From positions 2,108,001 through 2,172,000 of the forward strand of contig NZ_OZ242342.1 in NCBI RefSeq assembly GCF_965208555.1: a DNA stretch of 64,000 nt, read 5' to 3'. A program made the position numbers and the translations under genes. This document shows, in pieces, positions 25,215 to 34,482 of the stretch; within the stretch, counting starts at the first letter, position 1, and every line of letters begins with the position of its first letter. Under the pieces are notes generated by a model. The model saw only the letters and a program-made list of their open reading frames with translations. It was not told where the DNA came from and did no database searches. The stretch is from Poriferisodalis sp965208555 (GTDB lineage: Bacteria; Actinomycetota; Acidimicrobiia; Acidimicrobiales; Poriferisodalaceae).

Positions 25215-26552
25215 GTGAGCGATGTCGTCGAAATCAGGGGCATCAGCCGTGCCAAGGCGCCCGAGCCCGAGCTGAGCGCTCGTCCGATCACCGGCGAGCG
25301 CTATTTCTCCGCGGAGTTCGCGCAAGCCGAATGGGACGCCCTGTGGCCCCGGGTCTGGCAGATCGCCGGCCGCGTCGACCAGGTGCCTGCCGCAGGCGAC
25401 TACGTCACCTACGACATCGGCCGCGACTCGATCCTGTGCGTGCGGGGCGATGACGACCGCATCCGCGCCTTCTTCAACGTGTGCCAGCACCGCGGCAATC
25501 GCCTGGTCAGCAGCGAGGTCGGCACGCTGGCAACCGGCGAGTTCCAGTGCGCCTACCACGGCTGGCGATTCGACACGGCAGGCGTGCTGCGTTGGGTGCA
25601 CGATGAAGACGACTTCCCGCAGGGCAGCCCGTGCGGCAAGCGGAACCTGGTCGAGATCCCCTGCGACACCTGGGGCGGCTTCATCTGGTTCAACATGGAC
25701 CCGGCGTGCGACGACCTGCGCTCGTGGCTGAGCCCGGTTGCCGACCACCTCGACGCCTACCGCATGGAGGACATGAAGCGCACCCACTGGGTCACCATCA
25801 TCGGCGACTGGAACTGGAAGTGCGTGCAGGACAATTTCAACGAGAGCTACCACCTGCCCTTCGTCCACCCCCAGACGCTGCACTCCATGAATGAGCACCA
25901 CAGTGGCTGCCAATTCGACATGTACCCCAGCGGCCACGCCCGGATGCTGATGCCCGGCGGGGGACCCGGGCCGCACTTCCGCGGCAAGACCAGCCGCACG
26001 CTGCAGAGCCTCAAGGCCGACATGGAGTTCTGGGAACTCGATGCCGAGCCGTTCACCGCCGACGTGAGCGGTCTGCGGGCTGCGCTGCAGCAGCGCAAGC
26101 GTGAGCTGGGCGCCAGCAAGGGCTACGACTTCTCGTCGTACTCAGACGAGCAGCTCACCGATCACTACCACTACACGGTGTTCCCCAACGTCAGCTTCTC
26201 CATGAAGCCCGACGGGTGCATCTGGCTGCGCGGCACGCCTCACCCCACCGATCCGCAGAAGTGCATCTTCGACATGTGGTACCTCACCCTCTTCCCCGAA
26301 GGAGCCAAGGAGTACTTCTCGAACTCCATGCGCGATTGGGTGTCCATCGACCACCAGGTGGAGCACCAGATCGGCAACGTCGGCGAGGTCTCGTGCGGGC
26401 CCGGCATCGATCAGGACGTCGCGATCTGGACGACCCAGCAGCAGGGCTTGCGGTCGAGGGGCTACCGCGGCGACTACATGCCCGCCCAGGAGCGCCGCAT
26501 CCGCTTCTTCCACGACAACATCGACCGCTACCTCGCCATGGGGCCGCTGTGA
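25215..26552 (+). CDS. Rieske non-heme iron oxygenase, alpha subunit
   Basis: Ring-hydroxylating oxygenase terminal component, 445 residues. The [2Fe-2S] ligands are Cys90-x-His92 and Cys112-x2-His115 (VCQHRG, CAYHGW). The mononuclear iron ligands are His213 and His218 in NESYHLPFVHP; the third, an Asp, is expected later. It hydroxylates an aromatic or otherwise unactivated substrate with O2 and electrons from a ferredoxin. A Rieske ferredoxin gene overlaps its stop by four bases, so an electron donor is built into the operon. The reductase is missing from the window. Confidence 0.92.
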   Translation: MSDVVEIRGISRAKAPEPELSARPITGERYFSAEFAQAEWDALWPRVWQIAGRVDQVPAAGDYVTYDIGRDSILCVRGDDDRIRAFFNVCQHRGNRLVSSEVGTLATGEFQCAYHGWRFDTAGVLRWVHDEDDFPQGSPCGKRNLVEIPCDTWGGFIWFNMDPACDDLRSWLSPVADHLDAYRMEDMKRTHWVTIIGDWNWKCVQDNFNESYHLPFVHPQTLHSMNEHHSGCQFDMYPSGHARMLMPGGGPGPHFRGKTSRTLQSLKADMEFWELDAEPFTADVSGLRAALQQRKRELGASKGYDFSSYSDEQLTDHYHYTVFPNVSFSMKPDGCIWLRGTPHPTDPQKCIFDMWYLTLFPEGAKEYFSNSMRDWVSIDHQVEHQIGNVGEVSCGPGIDQDVAIWTTQQQGLRSRGYRGDYMPAQERRIRFFHDNIDRYLAMGPL

Positions 26553-26950
26553 GCGATGCTCCGCAGGCTGAGGCCGACTCAGTCAGCTCAGTCAACATCG
26601 GAGATGTGAGCGACCTTCGCGACGGCCAGCTCAGGTCGCTTGCCGAACTCGGCGCTCACGGCATCGTCGTGTGCCGCGTCGACGGGCAGCTGCACGCATT
26701 GGTCGACAACTGCAGCCACGCCGACACCCCCTTGAGCAGTGGGCGGCTGCGGGGCCCCGTGCTCGTCTGCCCGCTGCACGGTTCGGGCTTCGACGTGCGT
26801 GATGGCAGCGTGCAGGGGCCGCCGGCCTTCGAGGACGTGGCGATCCACGCGATCACCGAGACCGCCGAGGGTGCTGTCGTGGACTTGACGCCCCGAATGG
26901 TCGATGCCGACGACGGCGTCGACATCGGCGCTCGGCTCAAAACTCGCTGA
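26549..26950 (+). CDS. Rieske-type [2Fe-2S] ferredoxin
   Basis: 133-residue electron carrier with the Rieske ligands Cys55-x-His57 (NCSHAD) and Cys74-x2-His77 (CPLHGS), like the ferredoxins of three-component dioxygenases. The GTG at 26549 overlaps the stop of the alpha-subunit gene (GTGA), which fixes the start and implies equimolar coupled translation. It is the only ferredoxin found in the window, so it might serve other Rieske oxygenases and the P450s too. The first ~20 residues are Ser/Ala/Asp-rich and not part of the fold. Confidence 0.88.
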   Translation: MSDAPQAEADSVSSVNIGDVSDLRDGQLRSLAELGAHGIVVCRVDGQLHALVDNCSHADTPLSSGRLRGPVLVCPLHGSGFDVRDGSVQGPPAFEDVAIHAITETAEGAVVDLTPRMVDADDGVDIGARLKTR

Positions 26951-27083
26951 ACTGGCGGCTTCGCCACTCCCGTCACGCCGCCGCTGCGTTCTTGTCGCGC
27001 CGGCCGCAGTAGGGTCACCGGGCATTGTGCCCACGCGCAGCAGCGCGGTGGGCGCTCAGCAGCATGCGACGGGGGAGGCGTCA

Positions 27084-28829
27084 ATGCAGGATCGGTGGTT
27101 CACCGACTACAAGCCCAGTGAGCGCTGGCCGCACTACACGCGGGCCAACGCCGGCGAGGTCATGCCGTCGCCGGTGACGCCCCTGTGCCAGAAATTCACC
27201 TGGGACGAGGGGATCATCCACGGGGCAGCGCAGGGCTCCTGCCGGGCCAGCCTGTACGAGCCCCACGAGTACGACCCCGTTCTGCCCGAGATATTCGGCT
27301 TCTTCGGCGGCCACTTCTACATCAACCTCTCGAACGTGCGGATGCAGGGCGTGCGCAATCCGGCGGTGACAGTGGAGCAGCTCGACACGGCGTTCTTCGG
27401 CGACCATCCCGATGTGCCGCCCTACGTGGAGCACCCCGACGACGCCAAGCCGCACCTGACCGATCCGATCATGGCCCACCTCGGCTGGATCATGACCCGC
27501 ACCGACTGGCCCGATCTGCTCGACGACCGCGATCACGTGAACCAGGTGCGCAACGACCGCCCCGACCTCAGCACGCTCAGCGACGCCGAGCTGATCGAGC
27601 GGGCCCGCTCGACGCTGCCCGACCTGGTGTGGGGCTTCGACCAGCACTACATGTCGTCGAGTTCGTCAGGTGTAGCGCCCGGCATCCTCGGCGTGATCGG
27701 CGAGGCCATCGGCGACGCGACGATCCCGATGCGACTGCTCGCCGGGCTGGGCGATGTCGACTCCGCTGCGCCGAGCCATGCGCTGTGGGACATGTCGCGC
27801 ACGATCCGCTCAGCGCCGTCGCTCATGGCGCTCTTCGACGCCGGGGTTGACGGTCTCGAACAGCGGCTGAGGTCGTCCGATGACGCCGCCGCGGTCGAAC
27901 TCGCCGCCGACTTCGATGCGTTCCTGCACGAATACGGCAGCCGCGGTCCCAACGAATGGGAGATCAGCGCAGAGACCTGGGAGACCAAGCCGTCTCTGGT
28001 GCTGGCGATGCTCGACCGGGTCCGCCACCAAAACGACGACGAGTCGCCGCAGCGACGTGCGCAGGTCCGCGCAGCCGAACGCGAAGCGCTCGCGGACGAG
28101 GTGCGCGCCAAGCTGGCCGACATCGGCAACGACGAGCTGAGCGGGCAGTTCGAGGCGGCACTGGTGGCGGGCAACTTCATGGTCTTCCGCGAGCGCACGA
28201 AGACGAACATCATCAAGACGGTGCACGAGGGCCGGATGGTCTTCCGCGAGCTGGGTCGCCGCCACGCCAAAGCCGGCAGCATCGGCGACCCCTTCCACAT
28301 CTTCATGCTGGTCTCGGCTGAGCTGGACGACTTCGTGGCCGATCCCGCCTCGTTCGGCGACACGCTGGCAGAACGTGATGCGCAGTGGCGGCAGCTCGCC
28401 GATCTGGTACCGCCGTTCATCATCGCCGACGGGCAGGTCCCTCCGCTGCGCGAGTGGCCTCGCAGGGGCGAGGAGGGGGTGCAACCCGCTGCTGCGGGCG
28501 ACGTGCTCGCGGGGCTGGCCGGCAGTCCAGGCGTGTACACGGGACGTGCACGGGTGATCACCGACCCCGGTGACCCCGGTGCGCTGGGACCGGGCGACGT
28601 CATGGTGGCACCGAACACCGACCCCGGCTGGACGCCGCTGTTCATGACCGCCGGCGCGGCCGTGGTGAATGTCGGCGGGCAGATCAGCCACGCCATCATC
28701 GTGAGCCGCGAGCTGGGCCTGCCGTGCGTGGTCTCCGTGGAGGGCGCCACCGAGCGGATTCCCGACGGCGCCTTGGTGGAAGTCGACGGCAACACCGGCC
28801 AGGTGACCGTGTTGGAGGTGCCTCAATGA
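27084..28829 (+). CDS. PEP-utilising enzyme with mobile phosphohistidine domain, lacking an ATP-grasp domain
   Basis: 581 residues. The C-terminal ~90 residues are the swivelling PEP-utiliser domain: VAPNTDPGWTPLFMTAGAAV and GGQISHAIIVSRELGLPCVV, with phosphorylatable His536. The long N-terminal part resembles the linker region of rifampin phosphotransferase-like proteins, but no N-terminal ATP-grasp domain with its Lys/Arg motifs is present. It may transfer phosphate only with a partner, or bind rather than phosphorylate. GGGGAGG precedes the ATG at 27084. Its stop overlaps the LLM oxidoreductase start. It belongs to the Rieske-ferredoxin-LLM-P450 operon. Confidence 0.75.
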   Translation: MQDRWFTDYKPSERWPHYTRANAGEVMPSPVTPLCQKFTWDEGIIHGAAQGSCRASLYEPHEYDPVLPEIFGFFGGHFYINLSNVRMQGVRNPAVTVEQLDTAFFGDHPDVPPYVEHPDDAKPHLTDPIMAHLGWIMTRTDWPDLLDDRDHVNQVRNDRPDLSTLSDAELIERARSTLPDLVWGFDQHYMSSSSSGVAPGILGVIGEAIGDATIPMRLLAGLGDVDSAAPSHALWDMSRTIRSAPSLMALFDAGVDGLEQRLRSSDDAAAVELAADFDAFLHEYGSRGPNEWEISAETWETKPSLVLAMLDRVRHQNDDESPQRRAQVRAAEREALADEVRAKLADIGNDELSGQFEAALVAGNFMVFRERTKTNIIKTVHEGRMVFRELGRRHAKAGSIGDPFHIFMLVSAELDDFVADPASFGDTLAERDAQWRQLADLVPPFIIADGQVPPLREWPRRGEEGVQPAAAGDVLAGLAGSPGVYTGRARVITDPGDPGALGPGDVMVAPNTDPGWTPLFMTAGAAVVNVGGQISHAIIVSRELGLPCVVSVEGATERIPDGALVEVDGNTGQVTVLEVPQ

Positions 28830-29797
28830 GCCGGCCGTTTCGCTTTGGAGTCCAAGCCTTCAGCGCCGATACGGCAGCGGAGTGGAAGGACTTGGCCCGG
28901 TCCGCTGAGGATCTGGGCTACAGCTGTCTGCACCTCGCCGACCACTACCTCGGTCCCGGCGCGGCGATGACCGCCGCAAGCCACCCGCCCCAGAACCTGG
29001 CTGCGCTGCCGGCAATGGCCACTGCCGCAGCGGTCACTCAGAACTTGCTCATCGGCGCAAGGGTGATGTGCGTCGACTACCACCAGCCGGTCGTGCTGGC
29101 CAAGTCCCTCGCCACGATCGACCTGCTGTCCGACGGCCGGCTCGAGCCGGGGTTCGGTGCGGGCTGGGTGACCAGCGAATACGAGGCGATGGGCGTGCCG
29201 ATGGACCGGCCCGGCATCCGCATCGACCGCATGATCGAGCATGTGCAATTGGCGCGGGCGTTCTTCGCCGGTGAGGAGCTGGACTTCGACGGCGAGCACG
29301 TGCAGGTGCGTGACATGGCCGCTGTGCCTGCCTCGCCGCAATCCGGCGGGCCGCGCATCATGATCGGCGGCGGCTCGCCGCGCGTGCTGCGCACTGCGGG
29401 CGAGATGGCCGACATCGTGTCGATCAACTTCGACAACTCCGCGGGCAAGATCGGCGCCCACGGCATCGCGTCGGGCACTGCGGCAGGCACCGCCGCCAAG
29501 ATCGACTGGGTCCGCGAGGGTGCCGGCGATCGCTTCGCCGATCTCGAGATCGAGATCGGCGCCTACTTCACGACCGTCACCGATGCGACGCAGCCGACGC
29601 TGGAGGCCATGGCCGGCGCCTTCGGGATGCCACCCGAAGAGCTGGCACGCCACCCGCATGCACTCATCGGCTCGGTAGCTGAGATCTGCGAGACCCTGCA
29701 GCAGCGCCGCGACACCTACGGCATCAGCTATCTGACCGTCGGCGGCGCGAACATGGAGGCGTTTGCGCCGGTGGTCGCAGCGCTGTCGGGCACCTAG
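28826..29797 (+). CDS. LLM-class flavin/F420-dependent oxidoreductase
   Basis: Luciferase-like monooxygenase fold, 323 residues: FRFGVQAFSADTAAEWKDLA, LAALPAMATAAAVTQNLLIG, and LDLLSDGRLEPGFGAGW in the F420-type pattern. GGPRIMIGGGSPRVLRTAGEMADI is the conserved cofactor-binding strand. Actinobacterial members usually use coenzyme F420, but the cofactor cannot be settled from sequence. The ATG at 28826 overlaps the preceding stop (ATGA). A P450 gene follows 15 bp later. Confidence 0.85.
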   Translation: MSRPFRFGVQAFSADTAAEWKDLARSAEDLGYSCLHLADHYLGPGAAMTAASHPPQNLAALPAMATAAAVTQNLLIGARVMCVDYHQPVVLAKSLATIDLLSDGRLEPGFGAGWVTSEYEAMGVPMDRPGIRIDRMIEHVQLARAFFAGEELDFDGEHVQVRDMAAVPASPQSGGPRIMIGGGSPRVLRTAGEMADIVSINFDNSAGKIGAHGIASGTAAGTAAKIDWVREGAGDRFADLEIEIGAYFTTVTDATQPTLEAMAGAFGMPPEELARHPHALIGSVAEICETLQQRRDTYGISYLTVGGANMEAFAPVVAALSGT

Positions 29798-29812
29798 CGG
29801 GAGGATCTTCCC

Positions 29813-31186
29813 ATGGCCGAGACGCTCACTGACGAAGGCAACTCAGATGCTGCCGGCGCCGATGTCGACCCCAATGTCGACCCCGACGTCGAACTCAGCG
29901 ACTTCGACCTGTTCGACCCTGCCGTGCAGCAGTGCCCGCACGCCTACTACGCCAAGATGCAGCAGGAGGCGCCCGTCTTTGAGGCCGCCATGCCGGGCTC
30001 GGAGCTGTACCTGATCACCCGCTATGACGACGTGGTCGAGGTGGTCCGCGACACTGACACGTTCTCCTCGGAGTTCGACACCAGCGGCTACATCAGCACT
30101 GAGCTGGCGGAACGCATGGCCGAGCTGTACCGGTCCGAAGGCGGCTACCCGCGTGTGCGGACCATGCTCACGGCCGATCCGCCGGCGCACACCCGCTTCC
30201 GGCGCCTGATCAGCAAGGCGTTCACGCCGAAGGTCATCGCAGATCTCGAGCCGACGATCCGCGACATCACCGCCGGGCTGATCGACGAGATGCTGACTGA
30301 ATCAGCTCACGGATCTGCTGACGGCCCGGGGCTCGACTTCGTGGAGGCATTCGCTGTGCCGCTGCCGGTCACGGTGATAGCGAAGGCGTTGAACGTGCCC
30401 GATGACCGGCTTGCCGACTTCAAGCGCTGGAGCGACGCCTCCATCGCCGGCATCGGCACGAACATCAGCATCGACGAGCGTCTCGAAGCCGAACGTGAGG
30501 TGATCGAGTACCAGAAGTACTTCGCGCACCAGCTCGAGATCCGCAAGACGTCGCCGCAGGACGACCTGCTGACGAAGCTGCTCAACGCCCGCATCGACCG
30601 GGACGAGGACGGGATCGACGATGCCGAGGTATCCGAGGCACCGCTGACCATGGCCGAGATGCTCAGCATCATCCAGCAGCTGCTGGTTGCCGGCAACGAG
30701 ACCACCACCAAGATGCTCACCGAGATGATGCGCCTGCTGGGCGAGCATCCCGCCGAGTGGGAGGCGTTGCGCGCCGACCCCGAGCGGGCCCGCTCGGTCG
30801 TCGAGGAGACCTTGCGCCTGTCGACCCCGACCCAGGGCATGTTCAGGGTGGTGCGCCACGACACCACCGTTGCCGGCGTCGACATTCCCGCCGGCTCACG
30901 GGTGGTGGTGATGTACTCCGCCGCGAACCGTGATCCCGAGATGTTCGACGAGCCGCAGTCGTTCTGCCCTGAGCGCGATGGCGCCACCAGTCACCTGGCG
31001 TTCGGCCGGGGCATCCACTTCTGCGTCGGGGCGGCCCTGTCGAGGCTCGAAGGCAAAGTGGCCCTCGAGGAGCTTGCGCGTCGGCTGTCGTCGTTCGAGC
31101 TAGACGCCGGCAACACCTTCGAGTACCACCCCAGCTTCATGCTGCGCGGGCTCAAGCGGCTGGATGTGCACCTGACCGCAGCCTGA
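29813..31186 (+). CDS. cytochrome P450
   Basis: 457 residues. The heme loop FGRGIHFCVGAAL has thiolate Cys404, the I-helix is VAGNETTTK (292-300), and the ExxR pair is Glu332/Arg335. The Asp-rich N-terminus contains a short DPNVDPDVEL repeat that is not part of the P450 core. GGGAGG lies just upstream of the ATG. It closes the + strand run 25215-31186 (Rieske alpha, ferredoxin, PEP-domain protein, LLM enzyme, P450), which probably acts on one substrate. The P450 at 19406 is only distantly alike outside the common motifs. Confidence 0.95.
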   Translation: MAETLTDEGNSDAAGADVDPNVDPDVELSDFDLFDPAVQQCPHAYYAKMQQEAPVFEAAMPGSELYLITRYDDVVEVVRDTDTFSSEFDTSGYISTELAERMAELYRSEGGYPRVRTMLTADPPAHTRFRRLISKAFTPKVIADLEPTIRDITAGLIDEMLTESAHGSADGPGLDFVEAFAVPLPVTVIAKALNVPDDRLADFKRWSDASIAGIGTNISIDERLEAEREVIEYQKYFAHQLEIRKTSPQDDLLTKLLNARIDRDEDGIDDAEVSEAPLTMAEMLSIIQQLLVAGNETTTKMLTEMMRLLGEHPAEWEALRADPERARSVVEETLRLSTPTQGMFRVVRHDTTVAGVDIPAGSRVVVMYSAANRDPEMFDEPQSFCPERDGATSHLAFGRGIHFCVGAALSRLEGKVALEELARRLSSFELDAGNTFEYHPSFMLRGLKRLDVHLTAA

Positions 31187-31206
31187 GGGCCGCGCGGGCT
31201 CGGGGC

Positions 31207-32004
31207 TCAGACGGTCTCGCCGAGCGCCCAGCGGATCGCGCGACGCAGCAGCTCGTAGTACTGGGGCTTCGTCCACGAGCACCGCTCGATGGTGGGGTAG
31301 TACGCCAGCACCGGCGCCATGTCCCAGTGTCCCCGGCAGTGGCCGAGCGTGTTGTAGAGCACCGCGCCTTGCCCCAGCGGCCTCAGATACTGAATCAGGT
31401 GCGTCTCGTCGCTGTCGGTCCAGTCGGACTCGGCAAAGCCGCGTGCGTCGCCCTGCCAGCGCGTCTGCAGCAGGGGCTGCAGTGCGTCGCGGTCGTGGTA
31501 CTCCATCAAGTACAGCTCGTCGTCGGTGTCGAAGGGCTCGATATCCGCGACCAGCCAATGAGCTGGGTCGGCAATCTCGACCGGGTAGGGCTGTATCGGC
31601 GGATGCGCGATGAACTGGCTGCCCAGCGTGTGCGCCCAGGTCGGGAACACCCGCGGCGATTCCACGCCGTTGGGGCGGCCGAGATCAAGCGCAGCGTTCG
31701 TGCCATGCAGCGCAACCCAGCGCCCGCCGCCGCGCACCCAGTCGGCGATCGTCTCTTGCGCCCCGGCAGACGGCCGCACGTCGCAGGTGTAGCTGACCAG
31801 GAATGCACCCTCGCAGATGGCATCCGCGGCCTCGTAGTCGGGCCAGACGGTCACCCGGACGTGAGGGTGCTCGGCGAGCAGCCCTAGCAGCTCGGCCCGG
31901 GCGAAATCGATGTCGTGGTACTTGCCGCCGGCTACGAGGTGCGCGTCGATGCGTGCAGGCGGATCGCTGCCCGCGCCGTCACGCTGGTCGCCGTCGGGAC
32001 TCAA
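31207..32004 (-). CDS. ThuA-like domain protein
   Basis: 265 residues of the ThuA (class-I glutamine-amidotransferase-like) fold: HLVAGGKYHDIDFARAELL at the start, ADWVRGGGRWVALHGTNAAL in the position of the nucleophile elbow, and YNTLGHCRGHWDM near the end. The elbow residue is Gly/Thr rather than Cys, as in other ThuA proteins, so amidotransferase activity is not expected. ThuA proteins are linked to sugar or polyol metabolism; the role here is unknown. The TTG start overlaps the SDR stop by four bases. It is the last gene of a four-gene - strand operon. Confidence 0.7.
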   Translation of the reverse strand: MSPDGDQRDGAGSDPPARIDAHLVAGGKYHDIDFARAELLGLLAEHPHVRVTVWPDYEAADAICEGAFLVSYTCDVRPSAGAQETIADWVRGGGRWVALHGTNAALDLGRPNGVESPRVFPTWAHTLGSQFIAHPPIQPYPVEIADPAHWLVADIEPFDTDDELYLMEYHDRDALQPLLQTRWQGDARGFAESDWTDSDETHLIQYLRPLGQGAVLYNTLGHCRGHWDMAPVLAYYPTIERCSWTKPQYYELLRRAIRWALGETV

Positions 32005-32756
32005 TAGTTGACTCGCTTGGTGAAGCCGCCGTCGACGGTGAGATTCGCGCCGTTGATGTGCTTCGCGGCATCCGAGGCCAGGAACACCACCGCGTTGGCG
32101 ACATCTTGCGCCGTGCCCAGTTCGCCACGCGGGTGCGACTTCTGCGTGGCGGTGAAGAAGTCGGCCATGTGGTCCTTGATCATGTTCCAGTCGCCGCCCT
32201 CGATGAAGATCGGGCCGGGCTGCACGACGTTGCAGCGGATGCCTTGGGCACCGAGCACCTGTGCCTGGCCCAAGGTCCAGTTGGTGACGGCTGCCTTGAA
32301 TGCGGAATAGCTGCTCGACCCGGTCGCGAAGTGCTCGGCGACCGCGGTCGTGCCGATGCTGATGAGCGATCCGCCGCCGTCAGCCAAGGCCTCCTGCGCG
32401 GCGGCCACGCCGCCCACGAGCGCTTGGAGGTCGACATTGAAGTTGTTGATCCAGCCCTCCAGCTTGCGCTGCGGCTTGGCCGACGTGTTGTGCACGTAGA
32501 TGTCGATCCCGCCGAGCTGCTCCGCAGAGCTGTTCACCCACGCGGTCAGGCTGTCGAGATCTCCCGCGTCGACGGCGCTGCCGCAGACCGTGCCGCTGGC
32601 GGAGAGCTCGTCCAACGCCGCAGCGACACCGTCGGCATCGCGCGCGCAGATGGCCACCGATGCGCCTTCGGCAAGCAGCGTCTCGGTCACCGCCCTGCCG
32701 ATGCCTTTGGTGGAGCCGGTCACCAGCGCCCTCTTGCCGTTCAACCCGAGATCCAT
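32001..32756 (-). CDS. short-chain dehydrogenase/reductase (SDR)
   Basis: Classical NAD(P)-dependent SDR, 251 residues. The cofactor motif is TGSTKGIG and the catalytic pair is Tyr-x3-Lys in SSYSAFKAAV, after the serine strand SLISIGTT. The usual NNAG is VHNTSA here, a common variant. GAGGGAG lies 7 nt before the ATG at 32756, which favours this start over one 17 codons upstream. It oxidises a hydroxyl or reduces a keto group on an unknown intermediate. It follows the acyl-CoA dehydrogenase gene by 37 bp and is coupled to the ThuA-like gene. Confidence 0.88.
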   Translation of the reverse strand: MDLGLNGKRALVTGSTKGIGRAVTETLLAEGASVAICARDADGVAAALDELSASGTVCGSAVDAGDLDSLTAWVNSSAEQLGGIDIYVHNTSAKPQRKLEGWINNFNVDLQALVGGVAAAQEALADGGGSLISIGTTAVAEHFATGSSSYSAFKAAVTNWTLGQAQVLGAQGIRCNVVQPGPIFIEGGDWNMIKDHMADFFTATQKSHPRGELGTAQDVANAVVFLASDAAKHINGANLTVDGGFTKRVNY

Positions 32757-32793
32757 GTCTGTCTCCCTCTTGCTTCCTGAGTGCTGTGCCGCC

Positions 32794-34071
32794 TCAGCGA
32801 GGCACATCCTTCCACGGGATGCCGCGGTCCACGCGTGGTTCTGGGTGCAAGCCGAGCACCCGCTCGCCGATGATGTTGCGCTGCACCTCGTCGGAGCCGC
32901 CGGCGATGCGGTAGCCGGGCGCCCCCAGCACGTGCTCGCCCCATGCGTAGGTGCCCCACTCGCCCGTGTCGGCCACCAGACGGGGCCCCAGGATCTGCGA
33001 GATCACCTCGGACATCAGCCGCATCCCTTCGGTCCACTTCAGCTTGCCGAGCGAGCCCTCGGGCCCGGGCGTGCCGCCCCTGGCCAGGTCGGCGGCTCGG
33101 CGGTTCAAGTGGCCTTCGGACTGCAGGTGCAGGTACAGGCGCATCATCGCGTCGCGCACCACTGGACGGTCGGCGACGCCCAGGAACTCGGCCGTCGAGC
33201 GCAGTTGGCGCCATGATCCGCCCGGCCGCCGGCCGCCGCCGCTGCCCCCGCTGGCTGAGTGGTCGCGCTCGAAGCCGAGCGTGGTGAGCGCCACCTTCCA
33301 GCCCTCGCCCTCGTCGCCCATCCGCAGCTCGTCGCCGAGCCGGACGTCGTCGAAGAACACCTCGTTGAACGAGGTTCCGCCGCTCATCTGCTTGATGGGG
33401 CGGACCGTCACCCCGGCCAGATCGAACGGCAGCATGAACGCCGTCATGCCCTTGTGCTTGGGCTGGTCGGGATCGGACCTGGCGATGAGCAATCCGAAGT
33501 CGGCGAACTGCGCGCCGGAGCTCCACACCTTCTGCCCGTTGACGATCCACTCGTCGCCGTCGCGGACGGCACGGCAGCCGAGCGACGCCAAGTCGGAGCC
33601 GGCGCCAGGCTCCGAGAACAGCTGGCAGCAGTAGAGATCGGTCCGGAGCAGGTCGCCGATGAATCGTTCCTTCTGCTCCGGCGTCCCGAAGGCGCGGACG
33701 GTAGGCGCCATCAGACCCACCGTCACGCTGAACAGTTCATGGCTGTCGGGCACCTCGAACTCGCGCTCGAGGCGGCTGTACGCCCGTGCGTGCGCTGCGC
33801 TCAGTCCGAGCCCGCCCTGGGCGACGGGCCATCTCACGGCGTGGTAGCCCTGCGTGGCCTTGAGCTGGTTCCAGCTGCGCAGCCGTTCGAGCAGGTCGGA
33901 CTCCTCGTCAAAGCTCATGTCGTGGAACACCGACACGCTGAAGGAGCCCTCGCCCCAGGCGATCTGGTCGGTGTTGCCGTTCGGTGTCGCTGCAGCGGGT
34001 TTCGGGTCGGCGTGCCGGCGGAGCCAGTCGGCGGCCTGCGCCGTGAACTCCTCAACAGTGGGCTGGGTCAT
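32794..34071 (-). CDS. acyl-CoA dehydrogenase family protein
   Basis: FAD-dependent alpha,beta-dehydrogenation of acyl-CoA esters, 425 residues. CCQLFSEPGAGSDLASL is the family signature around the FAD/substrate site; WIVNGQKVWSSGAQFADF and AGGSDEVQRNIIGERVLGL are the second and third conserved blocks. A glycine-rich insert (GGSGGGRRPGG) follows the middle domain. The C-terminal length and motifs resemble the steroid/large-substrate group in actinobacteria, but that is an inference. It lies between a DUF1330 gene and an SDR gene on the same strand. Confidence 0.92.
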   Translation of the reverse strand: MTQPTVEEFTAQAADWLRRHADPKPAAATPNGNTDQIAWGEGSFSVSVFHDMSFDEESDLLERLRSWNQLKATQGYHAVRWPVAQGGLGLSAAHARAYSRLEREFEVPDSHELFSVTVGLMAPTVRAFGTPEQKERFIGDLLRTDLYCCQLFSEPGAGSDLASLGCRAVRDGDEWIVNGQKVWSSGAQFADFGLLIARSDPDQPKHKGMTAFMLPFDLAGVTVRPIKQMSGGTSFNEVFFDDVRLGDELRMGDEGEGWKVALTTLGFERDHSASGGSGGGRRPGGSWRQLRSTAEFLGVADRPVVRDAMMRLYLHLQSEGHLNRRAADLARGGTPGPEGSLGKLKWTEGMRLMSEVISQILGPRLVADTGEWGTYAWGEHVLGAPGYRIAGGSDEVQRNIIGERVLGLHPEPRVDRGIPWKDVPR

Positions 34072-34139
34072 GCGATCTGCTTCGACTGTGGCGTTCGAGC
34101 CGTTCGAGCGGGCCCGTCCTGCCAGTCAGGCTGGCCGGC

Positions 34140-34427
34140 TCAGCCCATGCCGTCGGCGAGCACGGCGCGGCCGTTGGTGGTCGCTCCCAAGCGGATGCCC
34201 ACGACGGCCTGGTAGTCGTCCGACTCGTATGCCGCCCGAGCGGCCTCCATGGTGGGATATTCGATGACAACCGTCTGCGCCCCGGCGTCGCCTTCCTTGA
34301 CGACCGACGCTGGGTCGAGCACGAGCAGTTTGCCGCCGCCCGCCATGATCGGCGCCGCTCCGCGCTGGTACTCCTTGTACTTGTCGGGGTCGACAACGTC
34401 GTAGTTCGCAATCAGGTATGCAGGCAT
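34140..34427 (-). CDS. DUF1330 family protein
   Basis: 95-residue ferredoxin-like alpha/beta protein of the dimeric-barrel group: AYLIANYDVVDPDKYKEYQ at the N-terminus, and VVIEYPTMEAARAAYESDDY with the conserved Tyr residue. The family's function is not established; members often sit next to catabolic enzymes. It is the first gene of a - strand operon with acyl-CoA dehydrogenase, SDR and ThuA-like genes, and its start is 55 bp from the divergent enoyl-CoA hydratase gene. Confidence 0.85.
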   Translation of the reverse strand: MPAYLIANYDVVDPDKYKEYQRGAAPIMAGGGKLLVLDPASVVKEGDAGAQTVVIEYPTMEAARAAYESDDYQAVVGIRLGATTNGRAVLADGMG

Positions 34428-34482
34428 CCGCCCGGTCTAGCAGGCCGTGCGGCGTGTCGCCGGTGCTGGCTACGGTGAGCCC

